64,000 nucleotides of DNA from Aphelocoma coerulescens (lineage: Eukaryota > Chordata > Aves > Passeriformes > Corvidae): positions 10,868,001 through 10,932,000 of the forward strand of contig NC_091033.1 in NCBI RefSeq assembly GCF_041296385.1. The letters are read 5' to 3'. Position numbers and translations under genes: made by a program. Below the pieces are notes generated by a model. The model did not search any database and was not told the DNA's origin. It was given only the letters and a program-made list of their open reading frames with translations. Below, one piece after another: positions 1 to 17,732 of the stretch (position 1 is its first letter; the number at the start of each line of letters is the position of its first letter).

Positions 1-4743
<4,743 letters not shown>

Positions 4744-4831
4744 GTACCACGACCTCTGGCCATGAAAAAGGAAAGCATCCAGACGAGGAAAAGGAAGCCT
4801 AAAAACATTACCAAAGGCAAAGCCTCAACAG
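4744..4831 (+). CDS. GATA5: GATA5 basic-tail exon
   Basis: This 88-base exon encodes [20 protein letters not shown] followed by NITKGKAST, plus one base of the next codon. The basic tail directly after the C-finger is the minor-groove-contacting and nuclear-localisation segment of GATA4/5/6 proteins. The splice with the previous exon is phase 0 (HG|VPRP). The donor GTACAG follows 4831. The 88-base length is the usual size in the family. No frameshift or stop is seen. Confidence 0.96.
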
Positions 4832-5325
4832 GTACAGTGCTGCTATGATCCATCCTGGGGCCTTGGAGCACAGTTCACTTCAACATGTCTTCTGCAGGAA
4901 ATTATGACAATTAAAAATAATGGGATTTTTTTTCCCTGATGATTGCTTTAGATCTAGGGCCTGTATTTATGCATAGACCTCGTTTGATAGGAGGATGCTT
5001 GGTAGGAAATCTCAGTGCTGTCATGTTGTTGTGAGATTCCTCTGGACTGTGGGCACCTGGCTCCAGTGCAGCAGTGCTCATCTTCAAGCAGATTTGGGAT
5101 AAATTAAATAAAGGGGAAAAACCACTGCCAGATTTTGAAAGGGTTCCCTCCTCCTCCATCAGACTCTTGACATAGAAATACAAAACCTTTTCTGACAGAG
5201 ATATAGTAGAAAGAGAATAGTAGAATCATGCTGTGAGATGTCATGGTTGCCATTAAAATAGAAATTTCTTTAAGAGCAGGTTTGCACCCACATTGCTTCA
5301 CTGCCCTCTACCAATTCTCTTCTAG
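4832..5325 (+). other. GATA5: GATA5 intron after the basic-tail exon
   Basis: This intron of 494 bases has a GTACAG donor and an acceptor CTCTTCTAG with a good pyrimidine tract. I see no repeat or other feature in it. Confidence 0.9.
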
Positions 5326-5450
5326 GATCCACGACTTCGGCCACTAATTCCCCTTCTTCCATAACCAACTCAGACAGCACGGTCACTTTAAAGTCAGAGC
5401 CCAGCACAACCTCCCAGTACCCCGGACAAACCATCGTGTCGGTGTCCCAG
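5326..5450 (+). CDS. GATA5: GATA5 Ser/Thr-rich exon
   Basis: This 125-base exon completes the glycine codon begun in the previous exon and encodes STTSATNSPSSITNSDSTVT and then LKSEPSTTSQYPGQTIVSVS, ending with Q. The low-complexity Ser/Thr region links the DNA-binding domain to the C-terminal activation region. The acceptor is TCTAG (5321-5325) and the donor GTAAGG (5451). The two exons together (88 + 125 bases) are a multiple of three, so the frame returns to phase 0. Confidence 0.94.
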
Positions 5451-6416
5451 GTAAGGAGCAGGGCCCAGAGCCATCGCCTGCTGGGGTGGATGATCCACAC
5501 GCCGCTGCCCTGGGGGACCTTGATGAGGTTAAGCAATTAATTCATTGTGCTGTGGCCACCAGCCTGATGGACTCCCTTAGGCTGAGAAAAGCAGGGAGCA
5601 TGAGCCAAGATGCTGTGGATGAGAAAGGTCTCCAGCTTGTTGGCTTTCCATTGGATTTTTCATCCTGCAGTGGGGAACTGGGTTGTCCAAGCTCTGCTGC
5701 AGCTTCAGTGCAGAGCTGAGTTTAATTCCCATCTCCTGCCATGAAAGCACAACACTGTTGAGTTGATGAGATCAGCCCAGGGTGGAATCCTCTGTAGCTC
5801 CCAAGAAAAGGCTTCCTGGGCATGTGTTATCTGCACCTTATAGCCCTGAGGTGCTCAGTGACCACAGAGCTGTGATGCTGTCAGAGGCCTCACTTTTGTG
5901 CCAAGTTTTTCTTAGGGGCTGGTTGCTATTTCATCTTGGTATAGGAAAAAAAGGCTCTAAATCAACTCACACATCAAAATTTTGTAGCCCAACACTGTCT
6001 TTATGCTGAGTCTAAGCCCTCCCTGAGCTGGACATTTGTGTATGAAGGGGAAGATCAGCCCCAGCACCATATGGGGTAGGGAATCTTTTGTTTGAAACCA
6101 AGAAAGGTGGTTTGTGCTGTGCTCTGAAAAAATATACACACACCTAAAGATCTCCAAACTGGATATATTTAATCAATGAATAAATGCAGATGGGCCCTGG
6201 GATGCCTCCTCTTTGCCTGGTCATTGTAGTTGCACTGAGGTTGCAGCAGCCTTCCTGCCCAGCTCCGGAGTGCTCTGAAGGGAACTGGAGCATCAGGGAT
6301 AACCCACCCTGGTCACAATCTATCCTAGTCCTACCTCTGCATTATGACAAGGGTCCAGTGGTTAATGAGAGTGGTTAAGGCTTTCTAACATCCCTCTGCT
6401 TCCCTCCCCGGGGCAG
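5451..6416 (+). other. GATA5: GATA5 last intron
   Basis: This intron of 966 bases has a GTAAGG donor and a strongly pyrimidine-rich acceptor (CCTCTGCTTCCCTCC, then GGGGCAG). I see no repeat or other gene in it. Confidence 0.9.
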
Positions 6417-6572
6417 GCACAGAGCCAGTCGGACGAGGCGCTGGCCAGCGGCCACGGCGAGTTCAAATTCGAGCCCGAGGACTACACCTTCTCCCCCAGC
6501 AGCATGGCCCCGCAGCCTGGGCTGAGCGTGCCCCTCCGGCAGGACTCCTGGTGTGCCCTGGCACTCGCCTAG
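6417..6572 (+). CDS. GATA5: GATA5 terminal coding exon
   Basis: This segment encodes 51 residues and a TAG stop (6570-6572). It includes [16 protein letters not shown] and ends [12 protein letters not shown]. The FKFEPED block and the WCALALA end are the signature of the GATA5 C terminus; GATA6 shares WCALALA but lacks FKFEPED, and GATA4 ends differently. The reading frame enters in phase 0 from the previous exon. Codon use is GC-rich compared with the introns, as expected of coding sequence. The segment is intact. Confidence 0.96.
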   Translation, partial: AQSQSDEALASGHGEFKFEPEDYTFSPSSMAPQPGLSVPLRQDSWCALALA

Positions 6573-6877
6573 GAACCCCCAGCCTCCAACACAAAGCCTC
6601 GGGACCAATGTTTTTGGCAGTCCGAGGGGCAGGAGGACGAGCTGCCCCGGTGCCCCGGGATGTGGGGGCCGAGCCACAGCCACAGGACAGGTTTCTCTTG
6701 GAGGATGCCCATGGAAAACGCCAGCTGGATGGGGCTGGGATGGCCCCACTGTGGCACCAGGTCCCCAAAATCTCATCCTTCCCCAGAGCAGCCCAGGGCT
6801 GCCTCCCCAAGGCCGGAACCTCGGGGCCGCCTCCGTTTTCCCGGGGAAAGCCTTCCTCCTCTGAGACGAAACCAGCA

Positions 6878-6883
6878 AATAAA
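6878..6883 (+). terminator. GATA5: Possible polyadenylation signal AATAAA (proximal)
   Basis: The AATAAA hexamer occurs in CAAATAAATGC, about 305 bases after the stop codon. It is the first of three; its use is uncertain. Confidence 0.4.
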
Positions 6884-6961
6884 TGCATCCCAGAATCTAT
6901 GTTTATTCACAGTGATTTCTCCCTCCTATGACTCCACTGTGTGCAATTTATTCCACTTTCC

Positions 6962-6967
6962 AATAAA
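6962..6967 (+). terminator. GATA5: Probable polyadenylation signal AATAAA
   Basis: The AATAAA in CCAATAAAAGACTG lies 390 bases after the stop and is followed by an AT-rich stretch. It is the best-placed signal for a short GATA5 3' UTR. Confidence 0.55.
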
Positions 6968-7064
6968 AGACTGTAATAACATGGCACCAAATAACTTAAT
7001 TTTATTAAAATGTAAGCTACATGGCCTGCCTTATGTTTTATTGGCCACAACAGGAAGAATAGAG

Positions 7065-7082
7065 AAAAAAAAAAAAAAAAAA
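7065..7082. repeat. A18 mononucleotide tract
   Basis: Eighteen consecutive A residues follow AGAATAGAG. It could be a simple repeat or the tail of an old retroposed piece. No source gene for a retrocopy is recognisable before it. Confidence 0.9.
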
Positions 7083-7194
7083 GCAATGGTTGTTTTAAAC
7101 ATTTACTGTTTTATATTAAAAACAATCATCTCTATAGAGTGTTAGCTTCTGAAGTGTTTTGCATATCAACACTGAGCTGATGAGTCATACATGA

Positions 7195-7200
7195 AATAAA
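7195..7200 (+). terminator. GATA5: Possible distal polyadenylation signal AATAAA
   Basis: The AATAAA in ATGAAATAAACACG is followed by a TC-rich stretch (CTCTTCCCTTTCC). It could end a longer GATA5 3' UTR. Confidence 0.45.
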
Positions 7201-7220
7201 CACGCTGCTCTTCCCTTTCC

Positions 7221-10200
7221 AGCTCCAAACAAAGAGGTTTTTAGTATTATTTTAGGCAAACAACATGAAAAAAAAATGGTCAAAACCTCCCAATAATAAA
7301 AGAATACTAAAATGCTGGTTTTTTCTTTTGTATTTCCTGATTGGTTTTGATGTTGCCAAGTCTGAGCATTAGAAAATCAGAAGTTAGTCCTCCAAAACTT
7401 AAAAGAAAGGCTTGAGGGACTGAAAAATAAGGGGCATATTAGAGGTGTAATTGTTTGCATCCAGTTTTGGGGTTGTTTTGAGCGGCGGATTTCCAGCTTT
7501 CAGCCATGCAGAGCAGATTGCTTTTTAATTATTTTAATGAAGGCCAAGTAGAAAACAATTTCTTGGAGCTGAGCTGTAGCAGAAATCTTCAGTGATGCAA
7601 AAGCCACAGCACACTTCCAAAAGCTGGCAACAGCATGTTTCTGCAGCATCTCAGATGTGGGAAATGGGGAGATATGCTCTGTAAGGGGATCCTGAAAGTC
7701 CCAAGGAACCTGGGGATGAGGAATAGACCATATAGAAGAGGAGAGAAGAGTGGGAAATGAAGGGGGAGCAAGGTCATGAAGTTACTTATGGCCTACTTTA
7801 TTTATTATTTCTAAACAAAATCCCCAGCCTCTCTGTACAGCTATTTATGGCCAGGAAACTGTCAAGTAATAGTTCCTTAATATAGAAGTTGACCTGTCCA
7901 GGGCTTCCTGGAGCAACTCTTCCTCTTGTCAGAAGAGATGGATCGCTTGATTTTTATTATAAACAACAGGCTAAAGAGGATCAGGGAGAGTGAATCTGAC
8001 ATCAAGTCACAACTCAGCTGAGACGGAGGATGATGCTTTCCACCATGCAACCCTTTCTGGAGGAAAGGAGATGCTCCAGGCACTAGGGAGCACTGGTCCC
8101 CTGCAGGGGCTGCTCTGTGCAGGCACGGTGGGGGTTCAAGCCACCCTTTTATCAAAGCCCATGGGTGAAAACTGTCTTTGGAGGAGTATTTTGTGTGCCT
8201 CCAGAGCTTCCCTAGCAGCCTGCATGATGCCAAGCTCCAGTGCCAGGGCAAAGGCTGTCATGGAATGGCATCCCTCCAGTGCCAGGCCAGCACTGGCACA
8301 CCGGGTTTGCAGGGCCAGGCTCTGGCCATGGATCTGCATCTCTACTGTTTGTTTTTCCACTCTCTGGCCAGCCAACATCCGCAGCAGAGCCAGGCACAGC
8401 CAGGCAGCAGATAAGCCAGCAGCACAAGGCTGGAGGGTAACACCATTCCCAAATCCAGCCCAAACTGTGCCTCTGGAGTCAGGGCAATGGGTGATGTGGC
8501 CCGAGCTCAGGCGACCTGCTGGCGCCCAGGGTGACGTGTCACGGCACAGGCTGGCAAGAGGCAGCAGAGCCCTGGGTAACGAGCAGCACTCCTGGGCAGC
8601 TCCCCAAACTCCAAACTCTGCAGACAGGAAAAAAGGCAGCACAGCACAAGTCATGGCAAGATGATTTCTATGGATGATGGCAGGGGGTCCTTGCTTTTTC
8701 ATCTGCGTGACCCCGAGGAGGAGAGTTATTTTAAAGGCAAACAAGGAGACCTAAACAATGCCAAGATGTTGACACCAGTGGCTCCAGAGGTTTTATTTAT
8801 TGCCTGTTGGTAACCGTCGACCGGGTGTCAGGATGCTCCAGGGGCTGGTGACAGACGAAACGAGGCAGAGGGACAAGAAGTGAAACAACTGGGACATGTG
8901 TAATTTTTCCTTCCTGCTCACTCCCTGCCCTCACTGGGTGACATCATTCACAATGCCATTTTTTCATTTCTCATCTTCCAATCTTTCACTCCCATTCCCA
9001 AGGCAGGAGCCATCCTGCAGACTTGTGGGCCTTGGTCTCCTCATGGCAGAAGCAAAGTGTCTGCCCAGCCCTGTGGGAGAGGGGAAATTCCTTCCCTCCA
9101 GGTCCTTGCACCCAGAGAGGAACCAGAGCCTCTGTGCAGGTCCCAGGCTTGCAGACCCACACCCAGAGGGATCCATGCAATATTTATCCATTCCCCCGGC
9201 CAGTTGCCACTTTGAAGTCCTTCCCTAAGGAATCCATGTCCCTTTGTACTCCCCATTACATGGAAAAGAGGAGCATTTGCCCCAATAGGTGCGAACAAAA
9301 ACCATGGGAAAGTTTGGATCTTCCCAGCTCATACTGCATCCTCAGTCCTGCTCCTACAGCCTCCTGGTGGCACAGCCGAGCTCAGCTCACAGTTTGTCAC
9401 AGGAATTCGAATGTTTGGGGTGGCAGGATTGAAGAAGATCAGACAGAAGAATGAGGTTTGGGAGAACCAGACCCTGCAGCTGACCAGGATGGGGGCTCCC
9501 CCCAGAGCAGGCACTGTCCCACCTCTCCTGGCTCCAGCCAGGTTGGACCCTGCCCGACCTGCTGTGCCAAAAGCTCTGCCAGCTTCAGAGAACAACTTTT
9601 ACTTCTCTTTCCCAAACTTTTCTCAGCCTCTTTCATGCTCCCTCCCCTTCCAAGGCATGAGGTGTATTTGCTCTCCTGCAGGTCTGGTGGCTTGTGGACA
9701 ACTATTCTGTTTAATGCTGTTGTACAGCTGCCTTGGAGCTATCAATTGCCTTTGTTCAAAGGTTGCTTGCCCAGATGACTTTACAACATGACTACAATGA
9801 TTTGCTCCATTTTGCACTTTAAACTGATGCCACGGTGATTTCTACCAGGTCAGCGAGCGAGTAATGAAGCACTTGAGCCTATAAACACATGTTGTTCTTG
9901 TTTATGGTCATATTAATAGCACAATAAAATCATTGCTCACCCAAGCAGTTGTTTTCAAAAAAAGAAAAGAAAAAGGTTGTTTCCTTTAGGTTTCTGCATG
10001 GAAAATGGAAAGTTGTGGTTTCATGTCTGCCGGACCCCCAAAGCCCCAGACTCTCTAATGGAGTGTCACTTTTATGCTGGAGCACAGAAACATCATTTTT
10101 CCTGTGTTGCACACAGAAATGTTCAGCACAACTTGTGTGGCATCTCAGCTGCTGCCTGGGGTCTGCCTAAACTGCAAATCCCACCCAGCTGGCAGAGGGG

Positions 10201-13200
10201 TTTGACTGTTCCTCGCATGACACAGAGCCCCCAGGAGAAGCTGTGTGCCAAGTCTCTGGTTTGGCTGGATTGTGCCAGCTGAGGAACATGCCCACCGTGG
10301 TTATAAGGGATGGGGGCATCAAAGTTCCTTTCCTTGGTCCTGAAGTTGAAAAATCTAGGAAGCATTATGTGGATCCAAGAGATTTCTCCTGGAAAGAAGG
10401 TGGAAGCAGTGCTCCAGGGAATTAAGGGGTATAGGGCTCTGTTGCTGGCTTTTAATCTCTCTGGAAGTGCTTGGTGATACATAGAGACAAATTCACTGTT
10501 CCCTCCCAGTCCCTGTCCACTGCTTCACTGCTCCTCTCCAATGTTTTGGGGTTTTTTGCCAAGCTGGTGTCATGTGCCAGCCAGGGAAACAACTCACGGT
10601 TGCTTTTCAGGTCAATGTGCTGCAGTAATTAAATATCCAGTCTATTTACTCCTGCAGCAGCTAAAGCAGAGCTGAATATTCGATCTCACCATTGTATGCA
10701 TAGAAGAAGAAAGCAAACAGCACCGGTCCTTTCATCACATCAGGTGGTCCTTCCTGGAGAAAGCTTTGTGGCCAGGGGTTGGTAGGAGGTGGTGTCTCCA
10801 AGAATTTCTTCTGTTCAGTATCAAATTTACATAGAATGCACTTAATGAGGAGCAGTAACACCTTCTGCAAAGTGATTTTTATTTCAAAGAAGTTCCTCCT
10901 CAAAGGGAAGCTTGAGCAGCAGCACGTTCCAAAAAGGCTCTTGTTAAATGGAGTTTTTCCCATCCAGTTTTCTTCTTGGAAAAACCCCGATCCCATGGTC
11001 TGGTGAAATTTCTACCCAAGAGCACCACCACAGGTAACATGTCATGGATACAACAGGTGTTGAGAGGAAGGATGGGGAGGAGTTTGGGACAGTTTTTATG
11101 GTCAAACATGGCAAAAAAAGCATCCTCACCTATAGTTTTCTAATGTCCTGGGACTGCTGGGGTTTACCAGCCTTTGCCCTGTTGTTGCAGGCTCTCCTTA
11201 ACATCGTTAGGAAATGCATTAATATTGGGATTTCAAGACAGATTTTATAGCAAGCATTTCCAGAGCAGTGTTAAATGGGGCCTACAGCAGACCTTGCTGT
11301 TGAAAATGTTGGAGGCTGAGCTGCTTCCAGGGCCAATTTCTCAGCTGGTGCAAGGTAATACTGCTCAGCCACTCTCCCATAGAAACAATTAACCTCATAA
11401 AGAGGATGCTGTTTGCATTTCCTGATGACCTAGAAGAAAACAGGAGGAAGTAGGAAAATTTTATCATTCAAGCAGAAGATTCTGTCTTGGTTTGGGTGTA
11501 AAACTTGTTGCTACATGTTCTGGAAAAGCTTTGGAAGCCCTCATATTGGGAATGAGTGCAAATAAGCACATGTGGGGAAAAAGATGGATAGAAAAGAGCA
11601 AAGTAAAGTGCTTCTTATGATTTTTTTCCTCAAAACCAAGCAAATGGCTCCTAGCAAACAGCGGTAGAAACTTCCAGCCCTTGTTCCAGTTTCACCTGTG
11701 CTCACATTTCCCTTTTCTAGGGACAGGCATGGGACTGACCCTTCTGTGGGACCACCTGAAAGACTGTTGGGAGGAAAGGAGAAGTGGGCACAGACAGGAT
11801 GTGGAGCAGGGCCTGGTGGAGCAGGTGTTGGTGCCATTCCTCCCATCTGTTCACTCCTTGCTTGCAGTAAAGAACAGCTCCACTTCATGAAATGAACGGA
11901 AATGATGGGCATTTAGCCCCAGGAACCCACTGTGACACCTGAATGGGGGGGTGCTAAAGCTACTTTTAGTGCTGTGGCCTCAGCCAGGGGGTTGGGAAAC
12001 ACTGCTGGAGACCCCACCCCTCCTGCGTGAGCAGGACTAAGGTGAGCGCCAAGGTGGAATCGGTGTTAATCATTTACCCCTGGAGGCTGTAACAGACACT
12101 CCGTGTGTGCCTGTAGGGATCTGCAACAGGAATGTTCAACGGGGAAGCTGCTGCTGCTCAAAGGGCACCAGAAAGTGGCCTTTTGGGGAGGCAGTTGATT
12201 CAGATCCACCTTTGTTTGCTTTGTGGGAGCACGTTCCCCGTGCCGTGGGTGTTCAGTCACTGGCAAGGCCATCACTGCTTGGGGACTGCAGGGTGATTGC
12301 CACTCCTGAGCCTGACCTTGACATCTTTCCTCTCTGATTAATAATGCCACAGCACCAAACAGGAGCAGGGAAGTTACAGGGAAGGTGATAGCTAATGGTG
12401 AGTCAGGAATGATGGTGGTGTTTGAGCCTCACTCCATGGGAATGGGTTTGGAAGCATTTTAAGCTGGCCTTTCTACTGTCCTAAAGCATTTTTAACACCT
12501 TATGTGATTATTGATAGAATATGTATATATGTCTTATTAAATAATGCAGATATAACAACAAGCCAAGATTTGGGGTTGAGTTGGCACTCAGGTGCAGCTG
12601 AAATTGTTGCTATAACCTTCCTTCAGGAGGAAAAAGTGATAAATACAGGCTGTCATTCCTCCATCTCTAAGTTCACCCCAGTCAACACCAACCCAGAACT
12701 TCCTGTGTTCAGCTTGGGTTTCTTCAGTTCATGCCCCAAGCCAGGCTTTCCCCCAGAGAAAACCCTTCCTCTGTGAATCTTGCAGTTCCATGGGAGTCTG
12801 TAGAAATCCCATGATAAAAACAAAGGGTAAAAGGACATCATTCCTGAATGTGTTCCTCTCTTGGTTCATCGCAGAGCTTGATCCCAAATCCAGCCTTGCA
12901 TTCACAGAAAAGGGTCTGTGAGCATGAGCCTGGTGTGCCAGTTTTGTCCTGAGCTGTGCATTCAGGGTGAATGCAGAGTCTGTGGCTCACAGAACAGTCC
13001 CAACACATGAAAGACCCCTCAGCTTCTCTTGCAGGAGGCTGAGGACCCAGCAAAGCTGTTCCAGAAGCATCTCTCCCAGAAGGAAAGCTGATCTCATCAG
13101 TATTCCTGCAGCAGGCTTTGCTACATGCCCAGGAGTGATTGACAGTGGCTTGAGCTTTGCTTTTAAATCATGCAGCTTTGCCTCATATTAACACATGGTT

Positions 13201-16200
13201 AGAAAGGATTTAGCAATTTAAAATATTAATAATGGATAGCTCATTTCTGAGCAGCCAGTTTTAATAACAATGCTCCTTCTTGAACAGGCTCTGCTCTGAG
13301 GTCACTGGCTGACACTGCTGCTTGCCCTCACCTTCTGAAAAGATGCAGAGCTGTGTCCTGGTGTTCTCCCCTTTCCCTGCTGCGTGGGGTGCCCTGGGCA
13401 CTCCGATTTCAGGGACAGTGACAGTTCTGTGGTGTTAATGGCACCGCACCTGGGGAGAGAAGAGCCACATCTGCCCCATCACCTCGAAGTCGCAAGGCTG
13501 GGAGAGCAGGAGCACCCTGGGGGGCTCATGGGGAGGGGGTGTTAGGCCTGCCCTTGTCTCCTACCCCTGGAAATTTTAGATGTGTCTAAACCAAAGTGCA
13601 AACAGGACAAGCACTGCTTTATAACATTTTGGGACAGCCAGGGCAGACTGGAGACACCCCGAGCTTACTTGAGATGTTGACACTTTCTCCTTGGGAGCTC
13701 CAGGTTTCAGAGGGTCTCTGTGCTCACACAAAAAGTTTTCTTTGAAGCCTATGGTTGCTCTGAAATGGAGATACCTCTTCATTTTTCCTGGCTTGCTTTG
13801 CCTTTGTGGCTTGGTTGGTACCTCACCAATCATTTTGGCCACAGTGGTGTCAGTGGGGCTTGGAACATAACCACAAAATCAGATACATCTGGAGAAAGCT
13901 GAGCAAGGTCACCAGGGATGGAGCTGCTTTTGGTTTTTAAAGGCAGCCTGGATAAACAGCAACCAAACCCCCTTCCCCTTGCAGGAGGCAAAAGCCAAAA
14001 ATAAAACCACAATGGTACCCACAATTTTTTAAATAGCTGCCTTCCACTCATGTAATTAAATTTAGTTTTGATTTTTCAAAGAAAAGCTGCCTAAAGATCA
14101 GTCCCTAATTCATGGAAAGTTGGTTTGGATAAAATAGAAATCTACTTACCTCTTAATCAGAAAACAAATCCAAACAAAACCAGAATCTAATTTGAGGTTT
14201 ATAAGTTTTTTTTTAACTCAGTATTTAAGTGCTTCTGAATGTCTCACTGAAATCCAAAACTAGGAGTGAAAAAAAAAAATGTCAGGGAGAAATCACTGTG
14301 ATTTCTCAATCTTACTCAGAAGCAGGAAATCTGGCGACTTCTTTGGAAGCTTTCTTGGGAGCCTGACATGCTTTTTGTTATCACTGATGTGTTTTATTGA
14401 GGTGCACAATTGGTCTGCAGAAAACACAAGGCAAAGGTTTAGGTTATTTTTCCCTCCTGAGTGAGGCTGCCCAAACGTGGTAATTCATTAAGCATTCTGT
14501 GCTCCTGCTAATTGCCAGCTTGGGTCTCGGCTTCAGTGCGGAGCGGATCCTTGGAGTGGAGGCTTATCTCGGGAGCTTCCTGAGTCTGCAGAATTGAATG
14601 AAAGTCTCACCAGGAAAAGTGGTTTGTTTTGCTTTTAGTTTGTTTTGTAAGAAAGCTGAGAATTTCCCTTCCCAGCCAAGGCTGAACTGACCATAGGGAA
14701 GCTCACAAATTTCAGCGCTTTGGATCATCAGGCACTCGGGACTCCAGAAGTGCTAAATTCCTTTTAAAAATATATAGCTGTGCATTTTCAGTGCTCCAGT
14801 GAAATTATTAATTCTGTTCGAATTTGGAAAGAGGCTGTGAATATTTTGCCCTGTTGTCAGTTGATTTCCTTCCTTTCCCCAGAGAGATTTTTGGTCAAAC
14901 AGAGGTAAAATGCTTAAACTCCAGCAGACTTCCAAGCTTGGCTCCCCACTTTTAACCCTGGAGTTATGAGGGCACTTTCTGGTGTTGTCTTCGTGTCAGA
15001 AGTCATCTGTCACATCCGTACTTCATCAGTGGTTGGAGCTGGGATGTCATGAGGCAAAGTGACCTGAAAAAGGTCCAGCATGAGGTCAGTGGCAGAAATG
15101 GCCCTGGTTAATTGGCTCTGGATTTTATCATGGAATTGGGGTAAAACCAATCCATATAATAAAGTTTGGATTTTGTTGGAGAAGTGAAACCACTGCTGGG
15201 GGACAGTGGTTAGTCCTGCTGAGGCACCTGAATCTACAAACCCATCCTGGAGTGGAGTTGAGCTGCTGTTGAGGAGCTCTGACCACCCCTGCCAGCACCC
15301 AGATATAGTCCCCCAAAGACTGGCAAAATCTTCCTAAAAAAAGGTCATTTCAGGCTGAAAAGCAACAAAGCTTCTCCATTTCAAACCAAAAAGGGATTTT
15401 TCAGGGGTGGGGGAGAATAAACTATATTTGGAAAACACTTAACCAAGTTGCCTTAACTTAACAACAGCTTTTATTAGATTGCACTTGTCCAGTGAGATTA
15501 ATGGACGTTTTCCTTTGAAACTCTGGGAGTCTTTCCTAGACACTGGGAATAAGTAGGTTCCTTCAAATGTTCTGCTTCCTACAGGATTTACTGGTGAAAG
15601 ATTTAATACAATTCAGCACAAACATTTTAACCTTTCCATCTAAAATGCTGAATTCAACCGTTTCCTGAATGTGTATAATTTAAAGGCTCGTGTTTTCCTG
15701 TGTCATGCTCTCTGAAGCATTTTATGTCGCCTTGCTCCTATTGACTCTTTTAAGAAAACACTGCAGGAGTATACAGTCACTTTCAGATAACTCAGATTGT
15801 TTACTTTATGAATGAAGGAGGAAATTAAATACTCAAATAAAGTTATGCATCTAAGTGCCAGGAGCTAACTGCCCTCTTAAATTTGCTTGTCTCCTTGAAA
15901 GAGTCTTTAAATACAATTTATGACGTAAAGAGCCATTCTGTAGTGCTGAGAGGGATCTCCACTCTTTCTGTTATAAATGGATGCTCTCAGCAGCTGCTGG
16001 AGTCTGGGCCAGGGACAAATGTTGGGCTTTCAGGAGCTCTTGTGGATCCCATTGTTCTGTGTGGGGTGCAAATAAGCAGGGCTGCTGCCTGGGCTGCTGT
16101 TTTGCTGGAATTATCTGGTACAGACCGTGAAAAATAAAGGAAAAGAAGATTTTCTAGCATCATCTAACCAATGTGACACTAAACTTTAACATTAGGTTTA

Positions 16201-17407
16201 GACCTCAAACCCAGGGAGGTGGTGTGTGCCTGCCTGTGTGAGCAGTGCCGTTTGTTGTCCTGTTTCTCCTGCCCCTGGTTTGGAACAGCTCCAGTCTGGT
16301 TTGTATTTAGGGATATAACTCAGACCAGTCCCAAGTTATTCTTGTCTCAGCAGTGTGTTAGCACCTGAGGTAATTGTTTTTTCCTTAAAATAGCTGGCAA
16401 ACATGATTGAATTTGCATCGAATTAGAAAGTAAAGCAATTCCCCAGGTAATTAACCTTGCAGACTTCCCAGCCTGTTTTTCCACCCCTTTCCTTCAAGAG
16501 AATTTCTCTCAGGATTTCATTCCACTGCACTAATGAATCACTACAGTAATGGGAATATGATTGACATGCTGAATGTCCTTCCTCGAGCCAGAGCGATTAC
16601 ACAGAAATAATTAAGAACAGGCACATGTGGCCAGTTTGGCTCTGACAGATACAGGCAGGGTTTTGGGAGAGGCTTGGGGGCTGCCAGGGTGCCAGAAGGA
16701 CTCAAGTGCAGCCCTCCCAGTAGAGATTTAATGCTCATAAACCATCATTTGGCACAGGGCTTTTCCAGGTTCACATCCAGGTACAATGCTTTGACATATA
16801 TATCCCTTTATTTACAAAAAGAGGAAAGATTCAGTCTGTTTGGGTCCTGTTGGCTGGGATTTGATGGCCAGATGAGGGAACAAGGTTAAATATCATGGAT
16901 CCCAGCTGGATGTAGGAATTTGATGGCCTTCAGCTCTGTTCTCCTCAGCAAAGCCATGACATGCTCAGAGCAGAGAGTGACCATGGAAAGCTGCCTCCTG
17001 ATGTCCAACATCCTTATCCATAAGCAGGACCAGGGGCCAAACTCTGCTTCACACAATAACCTTTGAGCCAAGGACTGCCATCACCTGCACCATGGGCACA
17101 GAGTGCAGAGATTACCCTTGACAGGATTATTCAAGCGTCAAAAAGGTGAGGTCCTTGGAACCTGGAATAATTGAGAAACTGTAAGATAAAGAGCAGGAGC
17201 CCAAATGAGATTGTGGCCTGCAGGGTGGGGGAAAGGGCCAGATTTGGTGGGTGGATTGATGGAGAGAGGCACTGATTTGCACCCAACCTCCTCTTCAGCC
17301 CCTCTGCATCTCCCCGGCAGAGTTCTCCACATTTCCCACAGTCCTTCCTGATGTAAATTTGGGAAGCTTTTGGGGCACGAAGGAGATCTGGAGAGATCTG
17401 ATTATTC
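7221..17407. other. Intergenic sequence between GATA5 and the provirus
   Basis: About 10.2 kb with no recognisable exon, RNA gene or dated repeat. Open frames here are short and resemble no protein I know. AT-rich stretches with homeodomain-type TAAT motifs occur at about 9780-9930 and 14480-14520 and could be conserved non-coding elements, but this cannot be judged without an alignment. A direct repeat of TCCAGTGCCAGG with a small hairpin (CCAGTGC/GCACTGG) lies near 8235-8300. Confidence 0.6.
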
Positions 17408-17412
17408 CCATG
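17408..17412. repeat. Left target-site duplication of the provirus
   Basis: CCATG lies directly before the left LTR and is repeated at 24075-24079 directly after the right LTR. Five bases is a usual integrase footprint for class III (ERV-L) retroviruses. The perfect match shows that one integration event produced the whole element. Confidence 0.92.
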
Positions 17413-17531
17413 TGTTCCGGTTTGGCCAAATTTAGAAATATATCCTCTGAGAGAAGGCACAGCTACCCCTTTCCCCCCAGGTTCGGGAAAAAATAAATTT
17501 TCCTCGAAGGAAAGTGAAGAAGATAAAACTA

Positions 17532-17537
17532 TTTATT
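17532..17537 (-). terminator. LTR polyadenylation signal AATAAA (3' LTR)
   Basis: The minus strand reads AATAAA within GGTAAATAAATAG, about 120 bases before the LTR end. It is the likely proviral poly(A) signal, placing R/U5 at roughly 17.51 kb. The same hexamer is at 23542-23547 in the 5' LTR. Confidence 0.65.
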
Positions 17538-17732
17538 TACCAAACACACGGGAAAAGGAAAATAAGGCTAAATAATAAAATGTTTCACTGTGGAGGAAAA
17601 AAAAAACCTGGGAAAGTGTTAAGAGTCCTCCCTTTGGTCTCCTCGGCGCTGGGGCTTGGGCCAGGGCCAGGCCCTCTGTGCCCGGTGGAAAGTCCTCCCG
17701 ATGTGCTCTGAGGTTGAAAAAAAACAGTCCAG

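Larger units (their letters stand above)
6573..7215 (+). other. GATA5: GATA5 3' untranslated region (estimated extent)
   Basis: Sequence after the stop is non-coding and contains three AATAAA hexamers. A short form would end near 6985 and a longer one near 7215. An A18 tract (7065-7082) lies between the second and third signals. The true end needs cDNA; the limits given are inferred from the signals. Confidence 0.6.

Noticed and set aside
6375..6878. Minus-strand open frame of 167 codons over the last GATA5 exon
   Set aside because: It is the antisense shadow of GC-rich GATA5 coding and 3' UTR sequence.
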